Below are positions 54,769 to 64,000 of a DNA stretch of 64,000 nucleotides, piece after piece. Origin of the DNA: Portulaca oleracea. Lineage: Eukaryota > Streptophyta > Magnoliopsida > Caryophyllales > Portulacaceae. Each line of letters begins with the position of its first letter. Within the stretch, counting starts at the first letter, position 1. The notes beneath the pieces are model-generated. The model did no database searches. It saw nothing but the letters and a program-made list of their open reading frames with translations, and was not told the origin of the DNA. The stretch is taken from contig CM055877.1 of assembly GCA_029582165.1 (NCBI GenBank), positions 42,107,249 to 42,171,248 of the forward strand. Reading direction: 5' to 3'. Made by a program: the position numbers and the translations under genes.

Positions 54769-56126
54769 TTACAATTAATTCCTTAAAGAGTTTTCAAAGG
54801 TTAAACCCGAGCACGAATCACCAAATCACTCCCTAATCCACGTGGACGTTCGGAAGCCCGAACGGCGAGAGAAAATGTCCACTGGATTTTTGGCGACTCC
54901 ACTGCGGTGTTTTCTAAAGTGTGTAAAACTTGAAAAAAGTTTTGTGTGGTTTAAAACTTTCGGAAGGAAAATGGATTTTTACTTTATATTATTAAGTCAT
55001 TCTTTTTAGGCATAATGCATTGCATATACTGGGGCACTCCCTTGACATGTAATATGTCGTGTGAGCACGAAAATCGATGGTTTAGGCTTTTTCTCTTTAA
55101 ACCACAAAAATAACCCATTGGATGTTGGACCGGCTATACTCAATTGGTGCCTTTACACCAAGAGAGCATTAGTCACCACATCCACTCGAGCCTCCAAGAG
55201 CAACACCCCACACATTCAAGTTGCCTTTTCAACAAGAATGTACCGGGGCGAGTACATGAGCCGCTAAGCCTTATCCAGCCAAAAAATCCTTTTGTACATA
55301 GAGCCTTGGTTTAGGATACCCCTTGTTCATATGTATGTTATGTGCTATGTGTTTAAATTCTTTGTAAAGAGTCGACCCAAGTTTAGGAGTGTTGTTCTAG
55401 TCCATATAGTAGTCATTGGGTTGAGAAGAATCATGTTTACCAACTAAGTTAATTAACCTCAAAAATTATGGTTGACCCAGTGGTTGGGCCCATTTACCAA
55501 TAAAGGTTAATTATCTTGGTCCATAAAGTAAACTCAATTCGCCTTTGATGATTCTATATGGCCTTTTACGACATTTTCTTAACGAAGGTCCAATAAACCT
55601 AATTAAGTTAAATCAAAGTTAGTGGGTAAAGTTATAGACTACATAATTATCATGGGGCTAGAGTAAATTAATTTATTGAGTTAATTATCGAATCTGTCAC
55701 ACTTATGACTGACCCGTGGTTAGGCCCAACCATATTAGATTTGGCAATTAAGTCCATAAATCAATTATAACTCGCTCATTGTTGGGTTTATTCAATACTT
55801 TATGATACCTACTTTCTGGTAGTTAAATAAAAAAAACAAAGTAGAAAGGAGGGTTGTCGGTCCTGTCAATCCTTATTTTAGTCCGCATGGCAATCAACAT
55901 GGCTCGAATTAAGTCTGAGTCGTTAGCTCAAAATACGGATTCTCCTTAAAACACTCGGCATGTGGATGGGGCCCATCCGAATTGAGAAACTCTGATTTGT
56001 GCTCCTTGATTTAGGTTTGATTCGCCATGCTTGACTTTATTTGGCCTCTTGTAATGATTAGTTGTCCTTAGGTCCAAAAAATCTGACTAATAAATCAAAC
56101 AAAGTTAGCGGATAATGTCTTAGACA
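54769..56126 (+). mobile_element. OGR3: fragment of an older Ogre-like element (LTR end, PBS, leader, subrepeats)
   Basis: 54769-54882 matches the last 110 bp of the OGR1 LTRs. The PBS TGGCGACTCCACTGCGG lies at 54891-54907, followed by the family leader (54908-55370) and three to four 240-bp subrepeat units that parallel OGR1 3975-4715. The match stops abruptly after GTCTTAGAC (about 56126). The left part of this LTR should lie beyond the left end of the window if the array inserted into it. Confidence 0.78.
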
Positions 56127-59100
56127 ACGTAGAGCAAGGCGATGGATAAATGGGTTAATTATATGTCATCTCGGATGTGTGTAAAGCTATACATATTAGT
56201 ACGAGTTTATGAATATTTTTACGATAAGTTATATAATTTATTTTATTATTCTCGATTTTACGCTTTTAACCGAGGAAGGTTATATCAATTTTAATGTCCA
56301 TTTCGATCACGATTTATGTCATCCAACCTTCCTAATTACATTTTATTGTTCAATTTATTTTATTAGTGTTATCCTACCAATTTATTTTCTGTGGTTCAAT
56401 ACTAGTTAATTTTTTACCCAATTTAATTCTAAGTAATTTTATTTAGGTTTACAACTAAACTATTTTATCAAGTTTTATATCTATTAATTTTATTTAGTCA
56501 ATACCATTTATTTTGTCTAGCTTAATTTCAATTACCTTTGTCTAGCCTAATTACCTATTGGATAAGTTAATTAGATTAAGAGGGTTATTTATATAAAGGG
56601 GTTAAGTTAGAATGGGTTTATTTCAATTTCATTTCAGACAAATATCACAAACCCTCCTCTTCCTCCCCTTTCTCCGGCGATCGGCCGGCCAAGCCGGTGG
56701 TGGTCCGGTGGTGGCCGAGCCACTCCTTCCCTCCTCTCTTGTTTTCTTCTTCAATTTCTTCTCCAAGTGGTATAAATATCCAAACCCTAACTCAAGCTTT
56801 TATATTCCTAATCTGATTTTCATGTTTAAATTGTGTATCTTTGATGTTTTTCATCTCTTTTAAGGTTCTTAAGCATGAATTTATATGGTGGTTAAATTAG
56901 GGTTTGAATTTGGGTTTGATACATGTAAATTTGGGGTTGATTTTGAGTGTTTGATGTGGTATTCTTGTTGAATGTTTGAAATAGCTTGTTGCATGTGAGT
57001 TCTATGGTCATGTTTAAGCAAGTTTAAGAGTTTAATTTCTGGAAAATCCATGGATGTTAGTTAATTTGAAGTTTAATTGGGAATTGATACAAATTGGAGA
57101 CAAGGAAAATCATGCATGTTGGTTTAGGGGGTCAAATAAGTTTCTGGGTACAAATCTAGTTTTTACAGAGGACTAAAAGTGGGAGTTTAGCCCAGATTTT
57201 TACTTAAAAAGATAGCTTAAGTCATTATCTAACTATGGGTTTTAGAATTTCGAGAATCCGACATGTGTAGCCCGAGATATGAGCGAAACCGTGAAGGGAT
57301 GCAAAGTATATACGATTCTGAGTCAGTAACTTGAGGACTATTTTCCGTCCATTTAGAGATTTTATTGGTTCCAGTGGTAAACATAAAAGTTTTAGGTGAT
57401 CTTTTAAGCTTTTCGAAAATGTATGGTTTGCGTTCATCGGATATCGGGAGTGCAAGATATAGGGTCGGAAGTGAAGCATGTCAGTTGAGTTTCTGCCCAG
57501 AAAATGTTTTATAAATTTGAGATTTTGTGATCCAATTCCAATCATGTAAGGGATTCTAATTGTTTAGAGACTCTTTGGTCAATATGAGAATATTCAAGAG
57601 GTGTTTTCTAAGTAGAAAATGCTATCTTTTGGAGGTTAATGTTACTTATCAAAGTTATGTTATCATAGTTAAGGTTGAAAGATCAAGTTACATAATGAAA
57701 TAATCGACTTTAAGTTGGATTGTGGATTGCATAATTAGTATAAAAGCCCTTTGAAGCATTATGATCCGAGGACTTATTCCTTCTCTAATGCATAATTCCA
57801 ATTCACCTTTCAAACACTTCCAAAATCCAATAATCCATCGTTATAAATTCTTCTTCGTCGCTTGACGATATATCCGAAAAATCAAGAACTCTCTAATTTC
57901 CATTCTAGCCTTTCATTCCTTAATTCTCCATATTCCATCAATATGATCTCTTCAAATCATTCTATAAGTTAAGCTATTCATCGTTTACTTCCAAGCCTTT
58001 ATGAGTTTCGTATCAAAAGATCAAACCGAAAGTTTTAGTTTCCAAATTACAGCTTCTGTTTCTGTCCGGGCTGTTTTTCAAGCCCTTCCCTTCATTTTTG
58101 GACCTCGGTTCTGTTGACAAAGTTGTAGAACTTAACTTTCCCTATTCCGAGAAGTACTCGTTTGTTTAATTCCGATTTTTCTAGCCCGAGTTATGCTAAA
58201 AATCCTATTTCTTAAAAACCTGAAATTTTCTTTCTAAGTTATTACGTTCGTAGTTTCTATTTTACTTAACATTTGAAACTCACTAAGAACCCTCTTTGGT
58301 TCTCAATTTCTAAACTTCTTATTATAGTTCCCAAGTCACCCAAGCCGTCCCGAGCTCGAGGCACGCCACCAAGTTTTCCTACTTTCCAAGGTACGCCAAT
58401 TGTCCAACTTTGATCTTTCAAGCACGTTACGATGCTCATTCATATCAATTTATATCATGATTTATGTTATGCATTACTATTTTCAAAAGTGGTCCCGCCA
58501 TATTAGTATAATTCTAGCTAGTCACGTGAAGTGCTAGCCTTTATTCATCTATAGGGTGCTCCTGATCAGAGTGACCAGACCTGGCCAGTGTCTGGCTGCA
58601 TGGCAGTCACCCAACCCAAACTCCAGATCGGTTTAGGGCGTGCGCGTGTTAGGTGCTTTGCACCAGATCGTAAGGGATACCACTCTACTTTCTATATATA
58701 TATAAATATATATATATATATACATCATGTCTACTTTTATATGTTTATATCTATGCCAAATCCATTTAATAAATGTTTAGCCCCGTCCCCATTTTCAAAA
58801 TGAATTTAAATGCCGGCACTAAAACCGTTTTCGAACGGTTTGACGTGTTGGAGGTTTGTGTACTGAGTGTTTCCCCACTCACTTTGCGTATGTTTTCAAT
58901 GTTTTGTTTTTAGGCGGTCCGAGCTCCCAAAGTAAAGACAAGGATAAGCAGAGGTAGAACTTCCACGTGCAGGGTAGTCTTAAAGGGCGGATTTGGCCGA
59001 CCTCGGTGGTCTTCATGGTTCCAAAGATCAATTTGCATTTGAGAAAGTTTAATATATATATATTTCTTTGATGGGTGTATAAAGTGTAATATCTATGGTT

Positions 59101-59292
59101 TCGGTGATTGTTTATGTATGGGTTTAAGTGTAGTATTCACTTGGTGGTTTATGTATATGTTGGTGGTTTGTGTGCCTTGTCCCGAGTGGGGACGGCGATA
59201 ATGCCTCAATACTTGTCTTTTCCGCTGCGCTAATCACAGGTTTATGGCATGATTAAGGATAATCTTGTGGTTAAGGGAGTTGGAGTGTTACA
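56127..59292 (+). repeat. TEK1 5' LTR, probably missing its first bases
   Basis: It ends GGAGTGTTACA before the PBS, so the expected start would be TGTAACAC, which is absent at the junction with OGR3. The LTR has a TATA box near 56590 and a GC-rich leader (56640-56760) holding a short frame of about 80 codons that I do not consider a gene. A TA microsatellite lies at 58693-58722. A length of about 3.2 kb fits the long LTRs of this group. Confidence 0.7.
56589..56599 (+). promoter_or_regulatory. TATA box of TEK1 LTR
   Basis: TTATATAAAGG is followed about 50 bp later by a pyrimidine-rich leader (CCCTCCTCTTCCTCCCC). Confidence 0.5.
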
Positions 59293-59296
59293 GTTG

Positions 59297-59308
59297 TGGT
59301 ATCAGAGC
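59297..59308 (+). other. TEK1 primer-binding site (tRNA-iMet)
   Basis: TGGTATCAGAGC, four bases after the LTR end, is perfectly complementary to the 3' end of initiator tRNA-Met. Confidence 0.88.
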
Positions 59309-61780
59309 GGAGTTATAAGAAGACTTTGGAGAATTAGCATTTCATAGGAAGCATGACATGAATGTATGAAGTTTGGGTATAAATGTGTGGTATATGTGCC
59401 TCTTATGGTTTGAGATTGGGAATATGTGAAATTTGTTGGGATGGATGTTGAGCATGAAGCTCCAAATAAGTATATGAAGTGCAAATGTTTTCTTGCAGGT
59501 ATGAAGTTATGTAAAATTATGGGATAGTCCGATTTATAGGGGAAGTGCTGCCGAAATTTCTCCAGGATTTATAGAGCTTTAGTAGGAAAAAAAAATCTAA
59601 GGAAGTTTAAGTACAAATTGAAAGTAATCTAATAGTTTGGTACCGGTGAAGCTTGCTAAGTGTTCTTGAGATTATGAGGCATGTTAAATTAGTCCCTAAA
59701 AGAGAAGTGTAAACATCCAAGGAAAAGTTTATGAATCTAATTCCAAGTGGGATTGTTGTAAGGCGCAAATGAGGTGCAAAGTGCTTGATATTGGTGTATA
59801 TTGAAATGTTTTAAAGCATCTATATGATACAATTGAATAGTAAGCACAATGCATAGTTAAGTAAGGTCATGGTGATCTTAAGAAGGGACAAGAGTTCCTC
59901 TAGTATCGAATAAAGTTCAAGATGGTTGAGTCTCGGACCTTGCCTTGTTTTTCTTTTATTAATTTTAACAAGCTCTTATTTGCTAAAGTTTACTAAAACT
60001 TCGCGTTCATGTTATATATATGTAATATAGAGGGAACCCAGTGGTGACCCTTTTCCCAACCCATTCGCAATGTTAATGGAGCCCAAGATCGATATTCAAG
60101 TCCATCTCAAGATGTTGCGAGACGTTTTGACGCCCATTGTACAAGCTAACCCGAAATCAGAATACTGGCGATGACATGGTCGAGCGCTGTGTATTGGCCA
60201 CTCTTCCCACGAGTCCGGACGATATTAGAAGCCGCTATCGCCGACACTCCTTCGAGGAGCATCCGGCCGACGCGTTTGGTGCCTAAAATTTTGACTGTTC
60301 TGGTAATGGCGAAGTTGGAAGGACATAGCTACAGGCGTGGATTAACATAAAATACGGTTGAGTATTGTGGAAGATCTTAGTAAGCTAAGACAAAAAAAAA
60401 ATTCATAAATGCAATACCGCGATCAAGTAAGGAAAGCCCAGCATTTCTATCCCTCGGTGACCCTCTTATTTGTTCACCCACGTATAGAATTTCCAAAATA
60501 AGAATCGCGACTTCTTGCTACACGCATAACCAGGATATACATGATGAAAGGCCTCGAATGTTAGGAGCATGGCTTTGACCGCTATCACCCTCGAGTTGTC
60601 ACCTCCAAAGTATAACGATGTCAAGGGTATTCCCGAGGAGGGGATACCATACCCTTTTAACGACCTTTTGGGTCCTCAAATTTTTCCCTCTGGCCGTCGT
60701 ATGCTCGTGATTATGTAAAGGAGGTACAAGTAGCCCCGGATTTTATGAGTGTCAAATTTAATTACGCCAAGGAGAAAATAAGTCTAGAAAAGGGACTAGA
60801 GTGACCCAAGATCTAAAGGAAGCCATGACTCGGTCAATGAAAACTGCACCTCCGCCTAGAACGGACGGGATGAAAGCACAGATAGGTTCTATGGGGATAA
60901 GGAGGCAGTAATATTGATGTATTCTGTCATGTATTGTCGACATGGAAAAAAAAAATTGGTATATGTGTGGGATGGAAAGCAAAGGATTATACTAATAATT
61001 GTTCCATGCTTTAAGTGCGGCCAAGTTAATTCTTGGAATGAAGGAAATGAGTCGAACTCTAGTAACTTGCAAGGGGAGAGGAAGCACGCGTAGTGGTCTT
61101 TAAAGTAGAAACTTGGGTCCAACGAGTAGTATACGTATCGTTTGAGCCGTTTTAGTATCAGAAGTAGGTACCTATATATATATATATGATTCCCCGATCC
61201 TTGAACTAGCACGTGATAGTGTTTTTGGGAGTTAAGAGCGGCTACTAAACCCCAGATGACCAGAAGAATACGAATCGTAGTAGTTGGCCACGTTCCCTTG
61301 ACCAAGCTTCGGATTCGATATTCCGAGGTATCAAGAGAACATACCAATTTCGGTAACTCAGATTTGGATGTAATTCTATAGGAATTCACGTGAAGTAATA
61401 AAGGGAAGAAGTACGGTATACTTATCTTAATTGTTCAAAGAGTTTGAAGAGTCTAATAACAATGGTCAATAAGGTGAACAAGGGTTCTTATGAACGTCGT
61501 ACCCATGATAGAGGCCTTAACGCGAATACAAGGATTTTGACATTGGTTGTGGAAATACTGATAGTCACTTCTAATTCTGTGTAAGAAACAATGTGAGGGG
61601 AGAAATAAAAAGGGAAGCAATAGAATCATGATGAAATTAGGAGATTAATATGGGATTAGAGATTTATGAATAAGAACGAGACTAAGGGGGAAAGCTGGAC
61701 TGGAGGGATAAACTTATTACGTATATGGGTTTCCTAGAGGCATCCAACGAGATTGTGAGGTTTAGAAATTTTGACCCCTT
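59309..61780 (+). pseudogene. TEK1 leader and eroded gag region
   Basis: No frame longer than a few dozen codons survives on the plus strand. By position it should hold gag. Short coding-like stretches occur at 60070-60300 and 60540-60860, but I cannot name a domain with confidence. A TA microsatellite lies at 61172-61188. Confidence 0.4.
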
Positions 61781-62590
61781 TTACACGTATACATGTACCA
61801 AAATCCACCTAGCCTTCTCTTTTAACGAGCAACCATTGTAAGCTTCAACCCTCCTCTGTATGGCTAACATACCTTGAGTTCATTGTTGAACCGAGTCTTA
61901 TCTCACACTCATATTGTGCATCCTCCTATTAAAATTCATCTTTATCCTTGTAAGACTGCATTCAGCTTTGTCAATTCTAATCATTGTTTATTCTCAAGAA
62001 TTTCTAGGAGAGTTTATCATTGTTATAGACCAACCATTTTGGCTCATGAGTGTTATGTTTACTTCTATTTAACACCGTTTCCTTTCCCAATTTCCTTCTG
62101 GAAAGTGCCATTCTTTTATCAGTTATCCACTCATTTACCCAGTGATGATGAACTACATCTATATTAGCATGCTTTCTATTTGGTCAGCTTTTCTTTTTTC
62201 CAAAGTAATTATTATTTTCCCAGTAAGCATCTACAGTTTATATCCAAGTTTTAGCTTAAATAAAAGTTACTATTCGATCAATATCAATAACTTACGTTTT
62301 GTACACCCCAAGCGACTATTGTCAACCATTCATGCATCCCCAATATTGATGTTCCTAATTCAAGAATCTTGACATACTTACCCAAATACTTTCTCTCTGG
62401 AACTTGAAGGTTCTCCTTCCTTTGTATGACACTAAAAACTCTACAATACTTCTAAAAATTCACAGATTTGATTATCAAAAACTTACCCAAGATCTTTTTC
62501 TTCATATCAAGTTCATTTCAGTGTCACATATGGTTTTCCTTCTTCATGGAATCCTTATAATTATTATCCCTATCAATTATATTATCCCTT
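61781..62590. other. Unidentified pyrimidine-rich segment inside TEK1
   Basis: The plus strand becomes C/T-rich compared with both sides. The protease active-site region expected before 62605 is missing here, so this may be an insertion or an inverted piece. I found no inverted repeats, target duplication or gene in it. Confidence 0.35.
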
Positions 62591-62604
62591 GTTAGCTACC
62601 CGCA

Positions 62605-63330
62605 TGAGAAGGTAGACCTTAGGTTGGACATCTTAATGTTGGGTATAGATTGGTTAAGCCTAACTCAAGCTCAGAATAGATGCGGGGAAGGAATAATCAT
62701 TCTTAGGAATGCCTCGGGAGTAGAGGTTTGTTTTATTGGAGATTTAGGTATAAATTAGTGTCCTATCTAAACCTACGTAAAGGGCCGGAAGCTACTAAGT
62801 AACGGGTGCAAGGGTTACCTGTGTTCGATTAGTAAAGATCTTAGTGATCCACCCAACATAGAAGAGTTCTTCGTGGTGCAAGATTTTCTAGATGTTTCCC
62901 CGAGGAAGTTACAAAGTTACCCTGAGGAGGGAGATCGACTTCGAGATCAAACTAGTTCCAGAAGCTAGACCTATATCTAAAAGCACCCCATCGGGTGGCG
63001 CCAGCAGAGCTTAAAGAACTAAAGGTGCAATTGGAAGACTTGTGGAGCAAAGGTTTTATGAGACCTAGTACGTCACACTGGGGAGGCCCCAGTGTTGTTT
63101 GTAAGGAAAAAGGACGGAATTCCGAGGTTATGCATTGATTACCGAGAATTTAATTAAGTCACGATCGGGAACAAGCACCCTCTTCCAAGGATCGATGATC
63201 TATTTGACCAACTCCAAGGAACAGGAGTATTTTTCTTCTAAGATCAATTTGAAGGTCCGGATGCCATAACTCAAAGTTAAAGATGAGGACATCTCTAATC
63301 TACCTTTAGGAAGAAGATATGGTCACTATG
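62605..63330 (+). pseudogene. TEK1 protease C-terminus and RT N-terminal half
   Basis: The segment VDLRLDILMLGIDWL (62612-62656) is the end of the protease domain (DVILGMDWL-type). From about 62930, [17 protein letters not shown], then A-P-A-E-L-K-E-L-K and [10 protein letters not shown] (63064-63093) form the RT N-terminus in shifting frames. IDYRE (about 63135) and PLPRIDDLFDQLQ-type blocks follow with stops. Several one-base indels separate the blocks. Confidence 0.7.
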
Positions 63331-64000
63331 AGTTCACCGTAATGCCTTTTTGAGCTTACTAATACTCCAACAGTAATTATGGATTTGATGAATCGAGTGT
63401 TCAATCCCCATTGGGATAAGGTTGTAGTGGTACTTATCGACGATATCTTGGTATATTCAAAAGGTCAAGAAGAGCATGAAAGTCATTCAAGAATGGTACT
63501 CCAGACGCTAAGGGAACGGCGATTGTATGCTAAATTTTCAACATGTGCATTTTAGCACAAGGAAGTAGGATTTTTGGGACATATGATAACCAGTGAAGGG
63601 ATCCGAGTGGACCCTAGCAAAGTACCCGCCTTAAGGATTCGGCAAGACTTACTACGGCTACTGAAGTTCGAAGTTTTCTAGGTATGGCCGGATACTATAG
63701 GAGGTTCGTTCCGAACTTTTCTAAAATAGCTCTTCTTTTGACCAATCGCCTCACGAAATCAACCCGGTTTGAATGGACCGGAAAGTGCGAAGGAGATTTT
63801 CCAACGCTTGAGGAGAAGCTTACAACCGCCCTAGTATTGTCCCTTTCCGAGGAAGGACAGGAGTACGTCGTGTACAGTGATGCGTCTTATCAAGGGCTGG
63901 GGTGTGTACTAATGTAGGATGGTAAAATGATAGCGTATGCTTCACAACGGTTGAAGCCACATGAGAAGGATTATCCGACGCGTGACTTGGAGCTAGCAGC
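63331..64000 (+). pseudogene. TEK1 RT C-terminal half and RNase H start
   Basis: [18 protein letters not shown] (63424-63477) holds the RT catalytic pair as LIDD. TAG at 63553-63555 follows CAF where Trp is expected. FLGHMITSEGIRVDPSK follows at about 63571-63620. An open frame 63684-63917 reads AGYYRRFVPNFSKIALLL to SDASYQGLGCVLM, ending in a TAG. IAYASQRLKPHEKDYPTRDL continues to the window edge, so RNase H is cut off there. Confidence 0.78.

Larger units (their letters stand above)
56127..64000 (+). mobile_element. TEK1: degraded Tekay-like Ty3/gypsy retrotransposon (continues past the window)
   Basis: The parts are a long LTR (56127-59292), initiator tRNA-Met PBS (59297-59308), a badly eroded gag region, then protease C-terminus, RT and RNase H relics that run to the right edge. 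The RT/RNase H sequence pattern ([63 protein letters not shown]) is typical of the Tekay/Del chromovirus group. There are many frameshifts and stops. Confidence 0.75.

Noticed and set aside
56612..56863. An 83-codon ORF in the TEK1 LTR with a GC-rich centre
   Set aside because: It lies in the expected transcript leader just after the TATA box, is short, and matches nothing I recognise. A captured gene piece is possible but unsupported.
24581..59308. tRNA-like strings such as TGGTATCAGAGC and TGGCGACTCCACTGGGG
   Set aside because: These are primer-binding sites next to LTR ends, only 12-18 bases long. No cloverleaf surrounds them, so they are not tRNA genes.
60889..61389. A 166-codon minus-strand ORF in TEK1
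   Set aside because: It lies antisense to the eroded gag region. Its codons and composition are unremarkable, and no domain or start context supports it.

Overview
The window is plant nuclear DNA made almost entirely of LTR retrotransposons nested inside one another. I found no host gene, rRNA, tRNA gene or CRISPR array. The source is most likely a eudicot: the primer-binding sites, LTR ends and polypurine tracts fit Athila-like (tRNA-Asp), Ogre/Tat-like (tRNA-Arg), CRM-like chromovirus (initiator tRNA-Met) and Tekay-like Ty3/gypsy families. This is inferred from sequence features only; no search was run.

Backbone. From 1 to 54768 runs a direct tandem array of a small Athila-like element whose neighbouring units share LTRs: internal U1 (1-22696) - LTR1 (22697-24579) - internal U2 (24580-35110) - LTR2 (35111-37470) - internal U3 (37471-53816) - LTR3 (53817-54768). 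Each internal region is only about 2.5-3.3 kb once insertions are removed. Each carries one decayed gag-like ORF and no pol. The array sits in the LTR of an older Ogre-like element whose tail, PBS and leader remain at 54769-56126.

Insertions. U1 holds an Ogre-like non-autonomous element OGR1 (2279-21900), and the 3' LTR of OGR1 holds a CRM-like gag-pol element CRMa (13833-20055, TSD ATGAG). LTR1 holds a Tourist-like MITE (23216-23937, TSD TTA). U2 holds a second CRM-like element on the minus strand, CRMb (25203-32472, TSD CTCAT). LTR2 holds a non-autonomous hAT element (35256-36540, 8-bp TSD). U3 holds a minus-strand Ogre-like element OGR2 (38072-51887, TSD CCTCC), which in turn holds a solo LTR related to the Athila-like LTRs (42612-44643, TSD ATAGG). 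From 56127 to the right edge lies a degraded Tekay-like element: long LTR, PBS, eroded gag, then protease-RT-RNase H relics.

How the parts relate. OGR1 and OGR2 have 10 kb or more of internal DNA, but their only recognisable coding trace is a Gag zinc-knuckle relic (CX2HX4HX4C pattern), so they must have been mobilised in trans. CRMa and CRMb are the only copies with recognisable gag, protease, RT, RNase H and integrase. Both are dead through stops and frameshifts; CRMa has also lost the RT YFDD box and one integrase catalytic Asp. The most unusual signals are the shared-LTR array, the pol-less gag-like ORF kept in all three units, two unrelated LTR families that each carry clusters of short palindromes around a constant core, and an LTR-encoded C-terminal tail of the CRM-like polyprotein.
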